From JAHEEL01 sp964195515 (GTDB lineage: Bacteria; Actinomycetota; Acidimicrobiia; Spongiisociales; UBA5794), in NCBI GenBank assembly GCA_964195515.1, contig CAXMQO010000036.1, forward strand, positions 1 through 58,959: DNA of 58,959 nucleotides, given 5' to 3'. This document shows, in pieces, positions 35,179-43,904 of this stretch. Under the pieces are notes generated by a model, which saw only the letters and a program-made list of their open reading frames with translations, was not told the origin of the DNA and did not search any database. Position 1 is the first letter of the stretch, and the number at the start of each line of letters is the position of its first letter. The translations under genes and the position numbers were made by a program.

Positions 35179-36051
35179 ATGGACATCATCTCCGACTCAA
35201 TCGTTGTTGGCCTGACGGAGCAGGCTCCCCTCATTCTCGCCGCCATGGGCTTCGCTCTTCTGTACCGCCTCACGGGTCTCATCAATGTGGCCTACTCAGA
35301 GACGATCACGCTCGGCGCCTACATGGCGATGTGGATCAACACTACGTTCGACCTCAACTTCTACACCATCCTCATTCCGACCGGGATTCTCGCGGGGCTG
35401 ATCAGCGTAGCCACCTACTTCGCGGTCTTCAGACCGGCCAAACTCCGCCACGTCGGCGGTCTGGAAATGATCATCATCTCCTTTGGCCTATCCGTCTTCC
35501 TCCGCCACGGCCTGCAGTTCGTGTTCGGTTACCCGGTCCGGTTCTTCGACGTACCCGCCCCGCACACGATCTTCGTGCTGGGAGTGGGAGTCTCGTCGTT
35601 CCGCCTCGTCGCCGTGATCAGTGTCTTTGTCCTCGCCCTGGGACTCTTCTGGTTCATCCAGAAGACCAGCTACGGACTCCAAATCCGAGCCCTGGCCAGC
35701 GACGAGGGTCTGGCGCAGGTCAGCGGGATCCGGCCGCTGGCCGTCACCGTCTTGATCTGGTTCCTCGCCGGTGTCGCCGGCGGCCTCGCCGGTGCGTTCT
35801 ACGGCGTCGGTTCCGCAGCCGCTCCATTGCTCGGATGGCGACAGTTCCTCTTCATCCTGCTGGTCGTTCTGGTGGGAGGGGCCAAGAACATTGGAGGCGT
35901 CATCATCGTCGGAGCGATTACGGCCGTGTCGCTCACCTTCATGACGCTTCAATTCGGTCAGGCGCTCTACTCCCAACTGGTGCTCATCGTTGTGTTCATC
36001 GTCATCCTGAAGGTCCGCGGAACGCGGGCGGCCGAAGCGGGGAAGGTCTAG
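35179..36051 (+). CDS. livH: Branched-chain-type ABC permease LivH (importer 2)
   Basis: This 290-residue permease has the LivH N-terminus 'LILAAMGFALLYRLTGLINV' and coupling loop 'TSYGLQIRALASDEGLAQVS'. It forms the pore with the next gene. It opens the plus-strand operon livH-livM-livG-livF-livK. Both permease sequences are clearly different from importer 1 at 9026-10965, so this is a separate importer and not a recent duplication. Confidence 0.88.
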   Translation: MDIISDSIVVGLTEQAPLILAAMGFALLYRLTGLINVAYSETITLGAYMAMWINTTFDLNFYTILIPTGILAGLISVATYFAVFRPAKLRHVGGLEMIIISFGLSVFLRHGLQFVFGYPVRFFDVPAPHTIFVLGVGVSSFRLVAVISVFVLALGLFWFIQKTSYGLQIRALASDEGLAQVSGIRPLAVTVLIWFLAGVAGGLAGAFYGVGSAAAPLLGWRQFLFILLVVLVGGAKNIGGVIIVGAITAVSLTFMTLQFGQALYSQLVLIVVFIVILKVRGTRAAEAGKV

Positions 36052-36055
36052 CGGC

Positions 36056-37006
36056 ATGAACTTGGACTGGCTCGACGCATTCCTCGTATACGGACTCTTC
36101 TCCGTCTTGATGGTGATCGGTCTGGCCCTGCTGCTTCATCTACAGCTGGGACTCGCCCGGATCGCCAACTTCGGCATCGTCGGCTTCTGGGGTTTGGGGA
36201 TGTACGCCTTCGGTGTGCTGTTCGTCCGGGTCGACTGGCCCTTTGGCGAGGTCTGGGCATTCCTCATATCTATGGCATTCGGTACGCTCGTGGCCGGTCT
36301 CGCCGGCCTCGCCGTCGGATGGGTGATCGCCGACCTCGACACGGACGGCGTGCTCGTGGGCACGCTCGGCTTCGCCACCTGCGTGTGGATCGTGGCAACG
36401 ACCGAGCAAGACCTGACGGGTGGGGCGCTCGGAATGGGCGGACTCGGCTTCCCCTATGACATCGGCAGCGTCAAGGCGAACGAGACACTGTGGCTGGCGA
36501 TCCTGGCCATCGTGGTCGCCTTGATCCTCTACTACGTGTCTCGCGTCCACAAGTCGTCATACGGCCGATTGCTCATTTCGATCGGTGACAACGAGCCGCT
36601 GGCACGCAGCCTGGGAAAGCGGTCTTTCCGAACCAAGCTGTTGCTGTTCGCCGGCACTTCGGCGGCCATGGGATTCCTGGGCGCCATCTTCGGGGTGATG
36701 GAGCGGTTCCTGGATACCGGCAACCTCGGAATCGATATCACCCTCGCAGCCATGGTCGCACTGGTGGTCGGCGGTACCACGCGGACCTGGGGAGCCGTCG
36801 TCGGCGCCGCTCTGACCGTGGCGATTTTCGACATTCTCTTTCAGTCCTACATCCCGTTCCCTCAGTCGTGGTATGGACAAGCAATTCCGAACATTCGGGA
36901 GATGACGTTCGGCGCCGCTCTCATTCTCGTTCTCATGTTCCGGCCGAACGGCATGCTCGGCGAGATGCGAAGGGATAAGTTGATGCGGAGGATGCATGGC
37001 AGCTGA
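36056..37006 (+). CDS. livM: Branched-chain-type ABC permease LivM (importer 2)
   Basis: This 316-residue permease has about eight to ten membrane segments. The N-terminal segment 'LALLLHLQLGLARIANFGIV' is a variant of the usual LivM 'GLNLLLGYAGQLSLG' region. The coupling loop is 'SSYGRLLISIGDNEPLARSL'. It starts 4 nt after livH2 and overlaps livG2 by 11 nt. Confidence 0.86.
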   Translation: MNLDWLDAFLVYGLFSVLMVIGLALLLHLQLGLARIANFGIVGFWGLGMYAFGVLFVRVDWPFGEVWAFLISMAFGTLVAGLAGLAVGWVIADLDTDGVLVGTLGFATCVWIVATTEQDLTGGALGMGGLGFPYDIGSVKANETLWLAILAIVVALILYYVSRVHKSSYGRLLISIGDNEPLARSLGKRSFRTKLLLFAGTSAAMGFLGAIFGVMERFLDTGNLGIDITLAAMVALVVGGTTRTWGAVVGAALTVAIFDILFQSYIPFPQSWYGQAIPNIREMTFGAALILVLMFRPNGMLGEMRRDKLMRRMHGS

Positions 37007-37823
37007 TACCAGCGACACCGCGTCGACCGCGGAGCCCACCGGTGGCAGCGCAGGTTCGCGTCCCAATGTCCACATCCAAGACGCCACGAAGAGCTTCGGT
37101 GGACGCGTCGTCGTGGATATCGACGATTTGATCTTGGGGACGCACCCGATCGAAGGACTGATCGGCCCAAACGGAGCGGGCAAGACCACGCTCATGCGGA
37201 TGATCACGCACGCCATCTCCCTCGACAAGGGCACCGTCACACTCTCGGCCCATGACAACGACGGACCGGTGGTTCTCTCGAACCTGCCGACCAGCAGCAT
37301 GGCTCAACACGGCGTGGCGAAGACGAACCAGGTGATCACCGACTTCGAACAACTGACGATCCTGGACTCGATGCTCCTCTCGATCGCGAAGGGGCCCGAC
37401 GAGCGGGCCTACAAGATCTACCGAGAGCAAGGCCTCTACGCGGACCACATCGATGAGATCCAGTGGTATCTCGATCAGTTCGACTTCGAGGATCCGTATG
37501 GGTTCGCCGGCTCAGCCGGTGAGAAGAAGCTCCTGGACATCATTCGCTGTCTGCTGCTGAGGCCGCGGGTCCTGCTCCTCGACGAGCCAACCGCGGGCCT
37601 CCCCGACCACGTCCGCGATCAACTCATGGAACTCATCAAGCAGAAGACCGCAGAGGAGAATATGGCTGTCGTGATCGTCGAGCACGATCTGCATGTGATC
37701 TGGACCATGTGTGACTACGTCCATTTCATGGCCGAGGGGAGCGTTGTGCTGCAGGGCGAACCCGCGTACATCAGGGACCACGAAACCGTGATCGAGCAGT
37801 ACTTGGGCAGCGGCCATGTTTGA
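36996..37823 (+). CDS. livG: Branched-chain-type ABC ATPase LivG (importer 2), unusual signature
   Basis: The 275-residue ATPase has an extra hydrophilic N-terminus of about 24 residues, Walker A GPNGAGKTT, Walker B 'PRVLLLDEPTAGLPD' and the switch His in 'VVIVEHDLHVIW'. The ABC signature reads SAGEKKLL instead of the usual LSxGQ/LSYGxQ, so the second position of the motif is Ala and the Gln is Lys. The gene overlaps livM2 by 11 nt and livF2 by 8 nt. The altered signature may change ATPase kinetics but the Walker motifs are intact. Confidence 0.85.
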   Translation: MAADTSDTASTAEPTGGSAGSRPNVHIQDATKSFGGRVVVDIDDLILGTHPIEGLIGPNGAGKTTLMRMITHAISLDKGTVTLSAHDNDGPVVLSNLPTSSMAQHGVAKTNQVITDFEQLTILDSMLLSIAKGPDERAYKIYREQGLYADHIDEIQWYLDQFDFEDPYGFAGSAGEKKLLDIIRCLLLRPRVLLLDEPTAGLPDHVRDQLMELIKQKTAEENMAVVIVEHDLHVIWTMCDYVHFMAEGSVVLQGEPAYIRDHETVIEQYLGSGHV

Positions 37824-38508
37824 GGCCAACGGCATCCGCAGCGGCTACACCGGTGTGACGGTGATCAAGGACTTCGATTTCAGCGTGGAACACGAGATCT
37901 TCGCGATCCTCGGTGCGAACGGAGCAGGCAAGACGACCCTGCTCGCCACCCTGGCTCGGCTCATCCCCCTGATGGCTGGCCAGATGCAATTCGACGGAAC
38001 GGACATCACGACATCTCACCCCTGGGACACCGCTGCACTCGGTCTCGGATACGTGCCCCAGGAGAAAGGTATCTTCCCGGACCTGACCGTGCTAGAGAAC
38101 CTGCAAGTCGGAGCGATGATCGGCGACCGGCCTCGACAAGAACGGATCGACGAGATCGTCGAGTTGTTCCCCGACATCGGGAAGCGACATGCCCAGCTGG
38201 CAGGGACGCTGAGCGGCGGCGAGTCGCGAATGGTCGCCTGTGGACGGGCGCTGATGCAGGATCCTAAGATGTTGTTGCTGGACGAACCGACCGCCGGGCT
38301 CTCGCCGCTCTACGTCGACACATTCTTCGAGAAGATCCGAGAGATTCACGAATCGAAAGGCGTCAGCATCATCCTCGCGGAGCAGAACGCCACGAAGGCA
38401 CTCGAGATTTCCGATCGCGTCATGGTGCTGAACCTCGGTGAGGCGTCCGAGGTGCTCAACGCCTCCGACTTGACGACGGAGCAACTCAAAGAGGGGTATC
38501 GGATCTGA
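37816..38508 (+). CDS. livF: Branched-chain-type ABC ATPase LivF (importer 2)
   Basis: The 230-residue ATPase has Walker A GANGAGKTT, the LivF-type Q-loop 'GYVPQEKGIFPDLTV', signature LSGGES and Walker B 'MLLLDEPTAGLSP'. The last position of LSGGQ is Glu here. It overlaps livG2 and is followed after 36 nt by the binding protein. Confidence 0.88.
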   Translation: MFEANGIRSGYTGVTVIKDFDFSVEHEIFAILGANGAGKTTLLATLARLIPLMAGQMQFDGTDITTSHPWDTAALGLGYVPQEKGIFPDLTVLENLQVGAMIGDRPRQERIDEIVELFPDIGKRHAQLAGTLSGGESRMVACGRALMQDPKMLLLDEPTAGLSPLYVDTFFEKIREIHESKGVSIILAEQNATKALEISDRVMVLNLGEASEVLNASDLTTEQLKEGYRI

Positions 38509-38544
38509 TCGCCGTACGGCGATCCGTTTGGAGGAAAAGAAAGG

Positions 38545-39975
38545 ATGGGACGAATGCGAATACGCTCAAAGAGGTTCGCTAGCGGATTAATTCTGCTGTT
38601 CGTGCTTTCGTTGATCGCCGCTGCGTGCAGCAGTGATAGCACAGACGAGGCGAGCGACACGACCGTGGCAACCGAAACAACGGCAGCAACCGAAACAACC
38701 GAAGCAATGTCCAGCGAACCAGTCATCGTGTGTGAGCTCGCCTACTTCACAGGGGAGTTCGCAGCCTACGGACCGTCACTCACGGCGGATGTCGAGTTCC
38801 CGATCTCTCAGGTCATCAATCTCGATCCACCGCTCGGCCGCGAGTGGCAGCTCATCTCCGAAGATATCGGCACGCCCGGTGAGGCTCAGGCAGCTCGTAT
38901 CTGCCTCGAGCAACACAACGCTGAGGTCTTGGTGAGCCAGGCTCACGGCTATCGGACGTACCGCGACTTCATGCTGGAGTACCTTGCCGAGAATGACAAA
39001 CCGCTCGGACCAACGGTCCACGGCGGCGGCATCCCCGGGAATATCGGTGGAGTCGGTTCCGAACCGCTCTTCCGTGCCCAGGGACTCGACGAGGCGCTGG
39101 GGATGACCGGTGCCGTGGCCGCCCAGGCCGCTGGTGCTCAGTCCGTGGTCATCTTCGCAACCCAGGTCGAAGGCTTCCAGCTCGCCGCGGATGCGGCCGA
39201 GAAGACAGCTGCTGCACTCGGGATCGAAGTGCTTGACCGCATCGACGTTCCCGCGGAGCAGCCATCATACGGGGCCGAAGCCCAACTGATCGCTGGCCTG
39301 GACCCGGACGCCGTGATCGTGCAAGCAGGTTCGGTGGAGTCGGCCACGCTGATCAAGGCGGCTTCCGAAGCCGGCTTGTCCCTCGCATGGATCGGTGAGA
39401 CCGGCTGGATCCAGCCGGAGTTCATCGGAACCCTGGGAACGGATGCCATTGCCACCCAGGAGGGCATCGGCTACGCGGCGTTCGCCTACAACGACACAAC
39501 TCCCGCATGGGAGTTCTACCAGCCGCTGTGGGATGACACCCCCGGATACGGTGACCTGTACGGCCCGGCGACGGACCAGTACCACTTCTCGACGTACGAC
39601 GTGATGACACACACGGCGCTGGCCGTTGCGTACGCAGGTTCGTATGCGGCAAGTGCGTGGGCACCGGCGATGTTCGAGGTTGGGAACCCGCCTGGCACCA
39701 TGTGCTACAGCTATCCGGAGTGCAAGGCGTTGATCGACGCCGGTGAGGACATCGACTACGACGGTGTCACCGGACCCGGCACGTATAGCGCCGGCGGGGT
39801 CAACGTCATCGTTCAGTCATTCACCCCGTTCAATGACGACGGCACCATCGGTACGGCAGTCATTCTCGATCCGAAAGTTGCGCTGACGGTACTCGAGCAG
39901 ATCGCCATCCAGGCCGAGTGCGAAACTCCGAACCCGGCAGGGACGGATCCCGCATCACCGAAGTGTGAGTGGTAA
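38545..39975 (+). CDS. livK: Liv-type substrate-binding lipoprotein (importer 2)
   Basis: The 476-residue lipoprotein has a signal peptide with lipobox SLIAAA-C (Cys28), a short Thr/Ala linker to about residue 53, and a type 1 periplasmic-binding fold starting 'PVIVCELAYFTGEFAAYGPS'. GGAGG at 38530-38534 precedes ATG 38545; ATG 38554 is an alternative. It is the last gene of the operon and is followed by a strong terminator at 40011. The ligand is unknown; it diverges strongly from the livK at 12601. Confidence 0.87.
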   Translation: MGRMRIRSKRFASGLILLFVLSLIAAACSSDSTDEASDTTVATETTAATETTEAMSSEPVIVCELAYFTGEFAAYGPSLTADVEFPISQVINLDPPLGREWQLISEDIGTPGEAQAARICLEQHNAEVLVSQAHGYRTYRDFMLEYLAENDKPLGPTVHGGGIPGNIGGVGSEPLFRAQGLDEALGMTGAVAAQAAGAQSVVIFATQVEGFQLAADAAEKTAAALGIEVLDRIDVPAEQPSYGAEAQLIAGLDPDAVIVQAGSVESATLIKAASEAGLSLAWIGETGWIQPEFIGTLGTDAIATQEGIGYAAFAYNDTTPAWEFYQPLWDDTPGYGDLYGPATDQYHFSTYDVMTHTALAVAYAGSYAASAWAPAMFEVGNPPGTMCYSYPECKALIDAGEDIDYDGVTGPGTYSAGGVNVIVQSFTPFNDDGTIGTAVILDPKVALTVLEQIAIQAECETPNPAGTDPASPKCEW

Positions 39976-40010
39976 GCGATAGTCAGTCCGAAGACAACGA
40001 GTAACACAGA

Positions 40011-40050
40011 AGAGGCGGCAGCGGGACCACCCGCTGCCGCCTCTCTCTAT
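40011..40050 (+). terminator. Strong rho-independent-type terminator of Liv operon 2
   Basis: A perfect 15-bp GC-rich stem (40011-40025 with 40030-40044) with a 4-nt loop is followed by CTCTAT. It lies 36 nt behind the livK2 stop and ends the operon before the next operator at 40151. Confidence 0.8.
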
Positions 40051-40150
40051 GAGAAGCGCCTCGTAGCTACTCCGGCGTTCCGCTACCTCTCGCCGACCCA
40101 ACACTCACACCACCAACGCCCGCGTGCAGTTCCCTTTTCCAAGATCCTCG

Positions 40151-40162
40151 ATAATCGATTAT
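40151..40162. promoter_or_regulatory. Perfect operator palindrome ATAATCGATTAT
   Basis: It lies 70 nt upstream of the AhpD-like gene at 40233. The surrounding 18 bases 40144-40161 are repeated exactly at 30459-30476. Confidence 0.7.
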
Positions 40163-40232
40163 GCTGCCCGAGTCGCTCTCGTCGAGGCTCAAATCCACCT
40201 CGGGAGACGCAGCCACAAGCAAAGGAGAACTC

Positions 40233-40850
40233 ATGTCCCGCCTCGAAGCGCTGCCCCTCGAAGAGGTTCCCGGCATGGAGGAGATCGCAGAACGGTACGA
40301 ACGGGTCTTCGGCTTCGTTCCCAACGGTGTGCGCATCATGGCTCGGCGGCCAGCGATCGTTGAGGGATTTCTCCACCTGCGCGGCGCCGTCTTCGATCCG
40401 GCGACGAGCGAGGTACCGCCCGAGCTGAAGGGCCTGATCGGGCATATCGCCAGCAAGACCGCAGGCTGCCGGTACTGCCAGGCCCACGCGATCTACGGTG
40501 CGGACCGCGCCGGAACGGACCGGGCTCGTCTCGACGAACTGTGGGAGTTCGAGACCAGCGATCTCTTCGACGAGTCCGAACGGGTCGCGTTGCGCTTCGC
40601 CGTCTCGGCTGCCGCCTCACCAAGCGGGGTCACCGACGAAGACTTCGTGCGACTGAACGAGTACTGGGACGACGGACAGATCGTCGAGATCCTCGCCGTC
40701 GTCGCGCTCTACGGATTCCTCAACCGGTGGAACGACTCACTCGCCACCACCCTCGAAGAGCCGTCCCAGACGGTCACCGAAGAGGTCCTCGGTTCGAAGG
40801 GCTGGGAAGTCGGCAAGCATCGTCGCAATGAGGCGGCGGACGTTGACTGA
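40233..40850 (+). CDS. Carboxymuconolactone-decarboxylase/AhpD-family protein (2)
   Basis: The 205-residue helical protein has the CRYCQAH motif (Cys79, Cys82, His85), the thiol peroxidase-like pair of AhpD-type members. ATG 40233 has AAGGAG 6 nt upstream. It is the first gene of a plus-strand unit with the phosphatase-like, PPDK-like and Tm-1-like genes, and overlaps the phosphatase gene by 23 nt. Its role may be redox support or acting on a pathway lactone; the sequence does not decide. Confidence 0.82.
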   Translation: MSRLEALPLEEVPGMEEIAERYERVFGFVPNGVRIMARRPAIVEGFLHLRGAVFDPATSEVPPELKGLIGHIASKTAGCRYCQAHAIYGADRAGTDRARLDELWEFETSDLFDESERVALRFAVSAAASPSGVTDEDFVRLNEYWDDGQIVEILAVVALYGFLNRWNDSLATTLEEPSQTVTEEVLGSKGWEVGKHRRNEAADVD

Positions 40851-41640
40851 AGCATCCTCCCCCACCGCGACCGTGGTGGTCGACGGAGCGCCGAACTTCC
40901 GCGATGTCGGCGGGTACGAGACGGCCGATGGTCGCCGCGTCCGCTACGGCAAGCTGTTCCGCTCAGGGATGCTGGTCGGCGTCTCCGACGATGGCGTCGC
41001 AACACTTGACGCCCTCGGAATCCGAACGGTCGTCGATCTGCGAACCCAGGTCGAGGTCGATGCGCTCGGGCCCGATCGCCTGCCGGAAGGCACGCGCGTC
41101 GTACAGATCCGGATCCCCAGCGCCGGGGCCGACCCGATGGTCGTCGAGGCACTCAAGACCGGCCACTTCCCCTACCTCCCCGATCTCGTGTCTGCAAACC
41201 GGGCCTACATCACCGATGACGCCGTCCAGTTCGGCGACCTCTTCGCGCTGCTCACCGACTCGGCCAACCTCCCCGTCATCATCCATTGCCTCGGGGGGAA
41301 GGACCGGACCGGCGTGAGCATCGCTCTGCTGCTCACGATCCTCGGCGTCCCATGGCCGATCGTGCGACAGGACTACCTCCTCTCAAACGTCTACTTCGCG
41401 AACTCGGCCGGTGACCAACCAGACTCCCTGAACCGGGTCATGGAGCGAAGCCTCGGTCATGCCCCCGACTTCGGTGACGAGGAGTCAAGGAGGGAATTCT
41501 TTGTGCTTCGTCCCGAGTACATCGACGTCGTGCTCGACGAGACCACGAAGAACGGGCGTACCTTTGACGAGTTCGTCCGGGACGAACTGAGACTCTCGGC
41601 CGCAAACGTGGAACGACTCCGCGCGGATTTTCTGGAGTGA
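40828..41640 (+). CDS. Tyrosine-phosphatase-like (PTP/DSP-fold) protein
   Basis: The 270-residue protein has the P-loop HCLGGKDRTG (Cys154, Arg160) and an N-terminal 'NFRDVGGYETADGRRVRYGK' typical of the bacterial PtpB/phosphoinositide-phosphatase-like group. The general acid Asp is probably in the 'DLVSANRAYITDD' stretch. Such enzymes remove phosphate from phosphotyrosine, phosphoinositides or other small phosphoesters. It overlaps the AhpD-like gene by 23 nt and is 63 nt before the PPDK-like gene. Being placed with two phosphohistidine proteins suggests it acts on a phosphorylated pathway intermediate, or resets a regulatory phosphate. Confidence 0.82.
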   Translation: MRRRTLTEASSPTATVVVDGAPNFRDVGGYETADGRRVRYGKLFRSGMLVGVSDDGVATLDALGIRTVVDLRTQVEVDALGPDRLPEGTRVVQIRIPSAGADPMVVEALKTGHFPYLPDLVSANRAYITDDAVQFGDLFALLTDSANLPVIIHCLGGKDRTGVSIALLLTILGVPWPIVRQDYLLSNVYFANSAGDQPDSLNRVMERSLGHAPDFGDEESRREFFVLRPEYIDVVLDETTKNGRTFDEFVRDELRLSAANVERLRADFLE

Positions 41641-41703
41641 ACGATGAATCGGACACGAAGACGTGTATGACAAACAGAACAACCGATCGGGGAGATTGAC
41701 GAG

Positions 41704-43863
41704 ATGACCTACGTCTATGCATTCGACCACCAGCACGAGGGCTCGTTCGACGAGACCAAGGCACTCGTCGGCGGCAAAGGGGCGAACCTCGCGGTGATGA
41801 CGAGCGAGTTGGGTCTTCCGGTCCCCCCCGGGTTCACGATTTCAACAGAGGCGTGCCGGTTGTACCTCGCCGAGGGCTGGCCGCCCGGCCTCGACACCGA
41901 ACTGCGCGACCACATCGGTCGTGTCGAGGCGGCCGTCGGACGGCGATTCGGAGATCCCTCTAATCCGCTGCTCGTCAGCGTCCGCTCCGGAGCATCGGTC
42001 TCGATGCCGGGCATGATGGACACGATCCTCAACCTCGGTATCAACGACGCCACCGAGCAAGGACTGGTCACGGTCTCAGGGGATCCTGAGTTCGTTGCGG
42101 CGTGTCGCGGCCGCTTCGTCTCGACGTACCGCGAGGTCGTCGGTGTCGCCGAGGTTCCGGTGGACCCCTTCGACCAGCTTCGTGGGGCAGTCGAGGCGGT
42201 CTTCCGCTCCTGGAATGGCGATCGTGCCCGTGCCTACCGCACCCACGAGAGGATTCCCGATGACCTCGGCACCGGGGTCACGGTCCAGGCGATGGTGTTC
42301 GGCAACAGCGGTCCGAACTCGGCGACGGGAGTCGTGTTCACTCGCAACCCCGCAACCGGCGAACGGGTCCTCTACGGGGACGTCCTCTTCAACGCACAGG
42401 GCGAAGACGTCGTGGCAGGAACTCACGCAACACAACCCATCGCCTACCTCGACGAACGGGAACCGGTGATCGCAGAGGAACTCAAACGTTATGCCGACCA
42501 CCTCGAACGTCACTACGTGGACGTGTGCGACATCGAGTTCACGATCGAAGCAGGTCGGCTGTGGATGCTGCAGACGCGGATCGGCAAACGCTGCCCGGAG
42601 GCGGCCCTCCGTATCGCCAAGGAGATGGCCGAGGATCCCGACTTCCCACTCTCGCGTCGCGAAGCCGTGATCCGAGTCGCGGATCATCTCGCGTCGCCTC
42701 CCACCGCGGCTACGAAGCGCTCGGCGGAGGCGGCGCCCATCGTCACGGGTCTCGGTGCTTCCCCAGGGCTCGTCGCCGGAGAGATCGTAACAACACCCAA
42801 TGCCGCCGTGGAAGCCGTCGCGAAGGGCAGGTCGGTCATTCTCGTCCGCAGGGAGACCTCCCCCGACGACGTTCATGGCATGGCGGCCGCCGCGGGCATC
42901 CTCACGGCGACCGGGGGCCTCGCCTCCCACGCCGCCGTCGTCGCCCGGGGTTGGGGAATCCCGGCGGTAGTGGGCGCCGCAGCGATGGAGATCGGAGAAG
43001 CGACGGTGGCGATCGGCGACCACGTTCTCGTCGTTGGCGATGCCTTGACCATCGACGGCGGCACGGGCGAAGTCTTCCTCGGTGAGATCGTCGGAGAAGC
43101 AGTCGTCGTGCCCGAAGCCGAGCAGCTTCTCTCCTGGGCGGACGAGTTGGGGATCGAAATCGTCCCGATCGATGAGCAGGAGACAGAACCGACGGACGCC
43201 AACGACACCGGGAACAGTGGAGGTCAAACCATGTGCAGTAGCTCCGCAACCGTCGAGGCGATGGTGCGCCTCCTCGGCATCAAAGGATTCGCGACTTCAG
43301 ACGCGGCCGCGGCCGCTCTCCTGACGACGGAGGAGGACGCCACCGGGATCCTCCATCAGATGGCTGCAGACGGCCTGGTCACGACGATGGGTGCCATGTT
43401 CAGCCTCACCGACGACGGAAAGGCGGTCGCGGGAGAGCTCCTCGCCGTAGACCAGGAAGCATGGGGTGCGGACGATGCCCTGGCGGCGCTCGATAGCTTC
43501 CTCGCTCTGGACGGCCGCATCAAACAAATCGTTACGGACTGGCAGATGCGAGAAGTCGACGGCCTCCCAGTGCTCAACGACCATGCCGACTCGGACTACG
43601 ACGCAGCGGTCCTCACGGACCTCGAAGCGCTCCACGTCGACGCGGACGCGTGGCTCAATCGACTGCGTGGAGAGCTACCTCGGCTGGGCGCATACGCCGC
43701 GAGACTCGGTCGGGCGGCGGGATTCATAGCCGAGGGCGACTACGCCTACATCGCTTCCCCCCGACTGGACAGCTACCACAACGTCTGGTTCGAACTCCAC
43801 GAGGATCTCATTCTGCTCGCCGGTCGCACGCGGGAGGACGAGGTCGCGTCGGGCCGCGCCTGA
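41704..43863 (+). CDS. PPDK-like ATP-grasp/phosphohistidine protein lacking the PEP barrel
   Basis: The 719-residue protein has a pyruvate,phosphate-dikinase-type ATP-grasp domain at 1-330 (GGKGANLAVM at 23-32, SVRSGASVSMPGMMDTILNL at 92-111, VVFTRNPATGE at 210-220) and a swivel domain at about 345-470 with TGGLASHAAVVARGWG and catalytic His409. The PEP/pyruvate TIM barrel that should follow is missing. Instead residues about 510-585 resemble a winged-helix-type segment and 590-719 are helical and unassigned. True PPDK is about 880 residues. The protein could still autophosphorylate on His409 from ATP, but the acceptor must differ. It is co-transcribed with phosphatase-like and Tm-1-like genes under the ATAATCGATTAT operator. 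Confidence 0.82.
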   Translation: MTYVYAFDHQHEGSFDETKALVGGKGANLAVMTSELGLPVPPGFTISTEACRLYLAEGWPPGLDTELRDHIGRVEAAVGRRFGDPSNPLLVSVRSGASVSMPGMMDTILNLGINDATEQGLVTVSGDPEFVAACRGRFVSTYREVVGVAEVPVDPFDQLRGAVEAVFRSWNGDRARAYRTHERIPDDLGTGVTVQAMVFGNSGPNSATGVVFTRNPATGERVLYGDVLFNAQGEDVVAGTHATQPIAYLDEREPVIAEELKRYADHLERHYVDVCDIEFTIEAGRLWMLQTRIGKRCPEAALRIAKEMAEDPDFPLSRREAVIRVADHLASPPTAATKRSAEAAPIVTGLGASPGLVAGEIVTTPNAAVEAVAKGRSVILVRRETSPDDVHGMAAAAGILTATGGLASHAAVVARGWGIPAVVGAAAMEIGEATVAIGDHVLVVGDALTIDGGTGEVFLGEIVGEAVVVPEAEQLLSWADELGIEIVPIDEQETEPTDANDTGNSGGQTMCSSSATVEAMVRLLGIKGFATSDAAAAALLTTEEDATGILHQMAADGLVTTMGAMFSLTDDGKAVAGELLAVDQEAWGADDALAALDSFLALDGRIKQIVTDWQMREVDGLPVLNDHADSDYDAAVLTDLEALHVDADAWLNRLRGELPRLGAYAARLGRAAGFIAEGDYAYIASPRLDSYHNVWFELHEDLILLAGRTREDEVASGRA

Positions 43864-43904
43864 GTTCCGGAGAGCGTTCACGCTGATAGCGATAGCCTGA
43901 TCAC

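Noticed and set aside
42076..43227. A 383-codon minus-strand open frame
   Set aside because: It is a shadow of the PPDK-like gene.
41704..43863. Annotation as a normal pyruvate,phosphate dikinase
   Set aside because: The C-terminal PEP/pyruvate barrel is absent, so PEP formation cannot be claimed.
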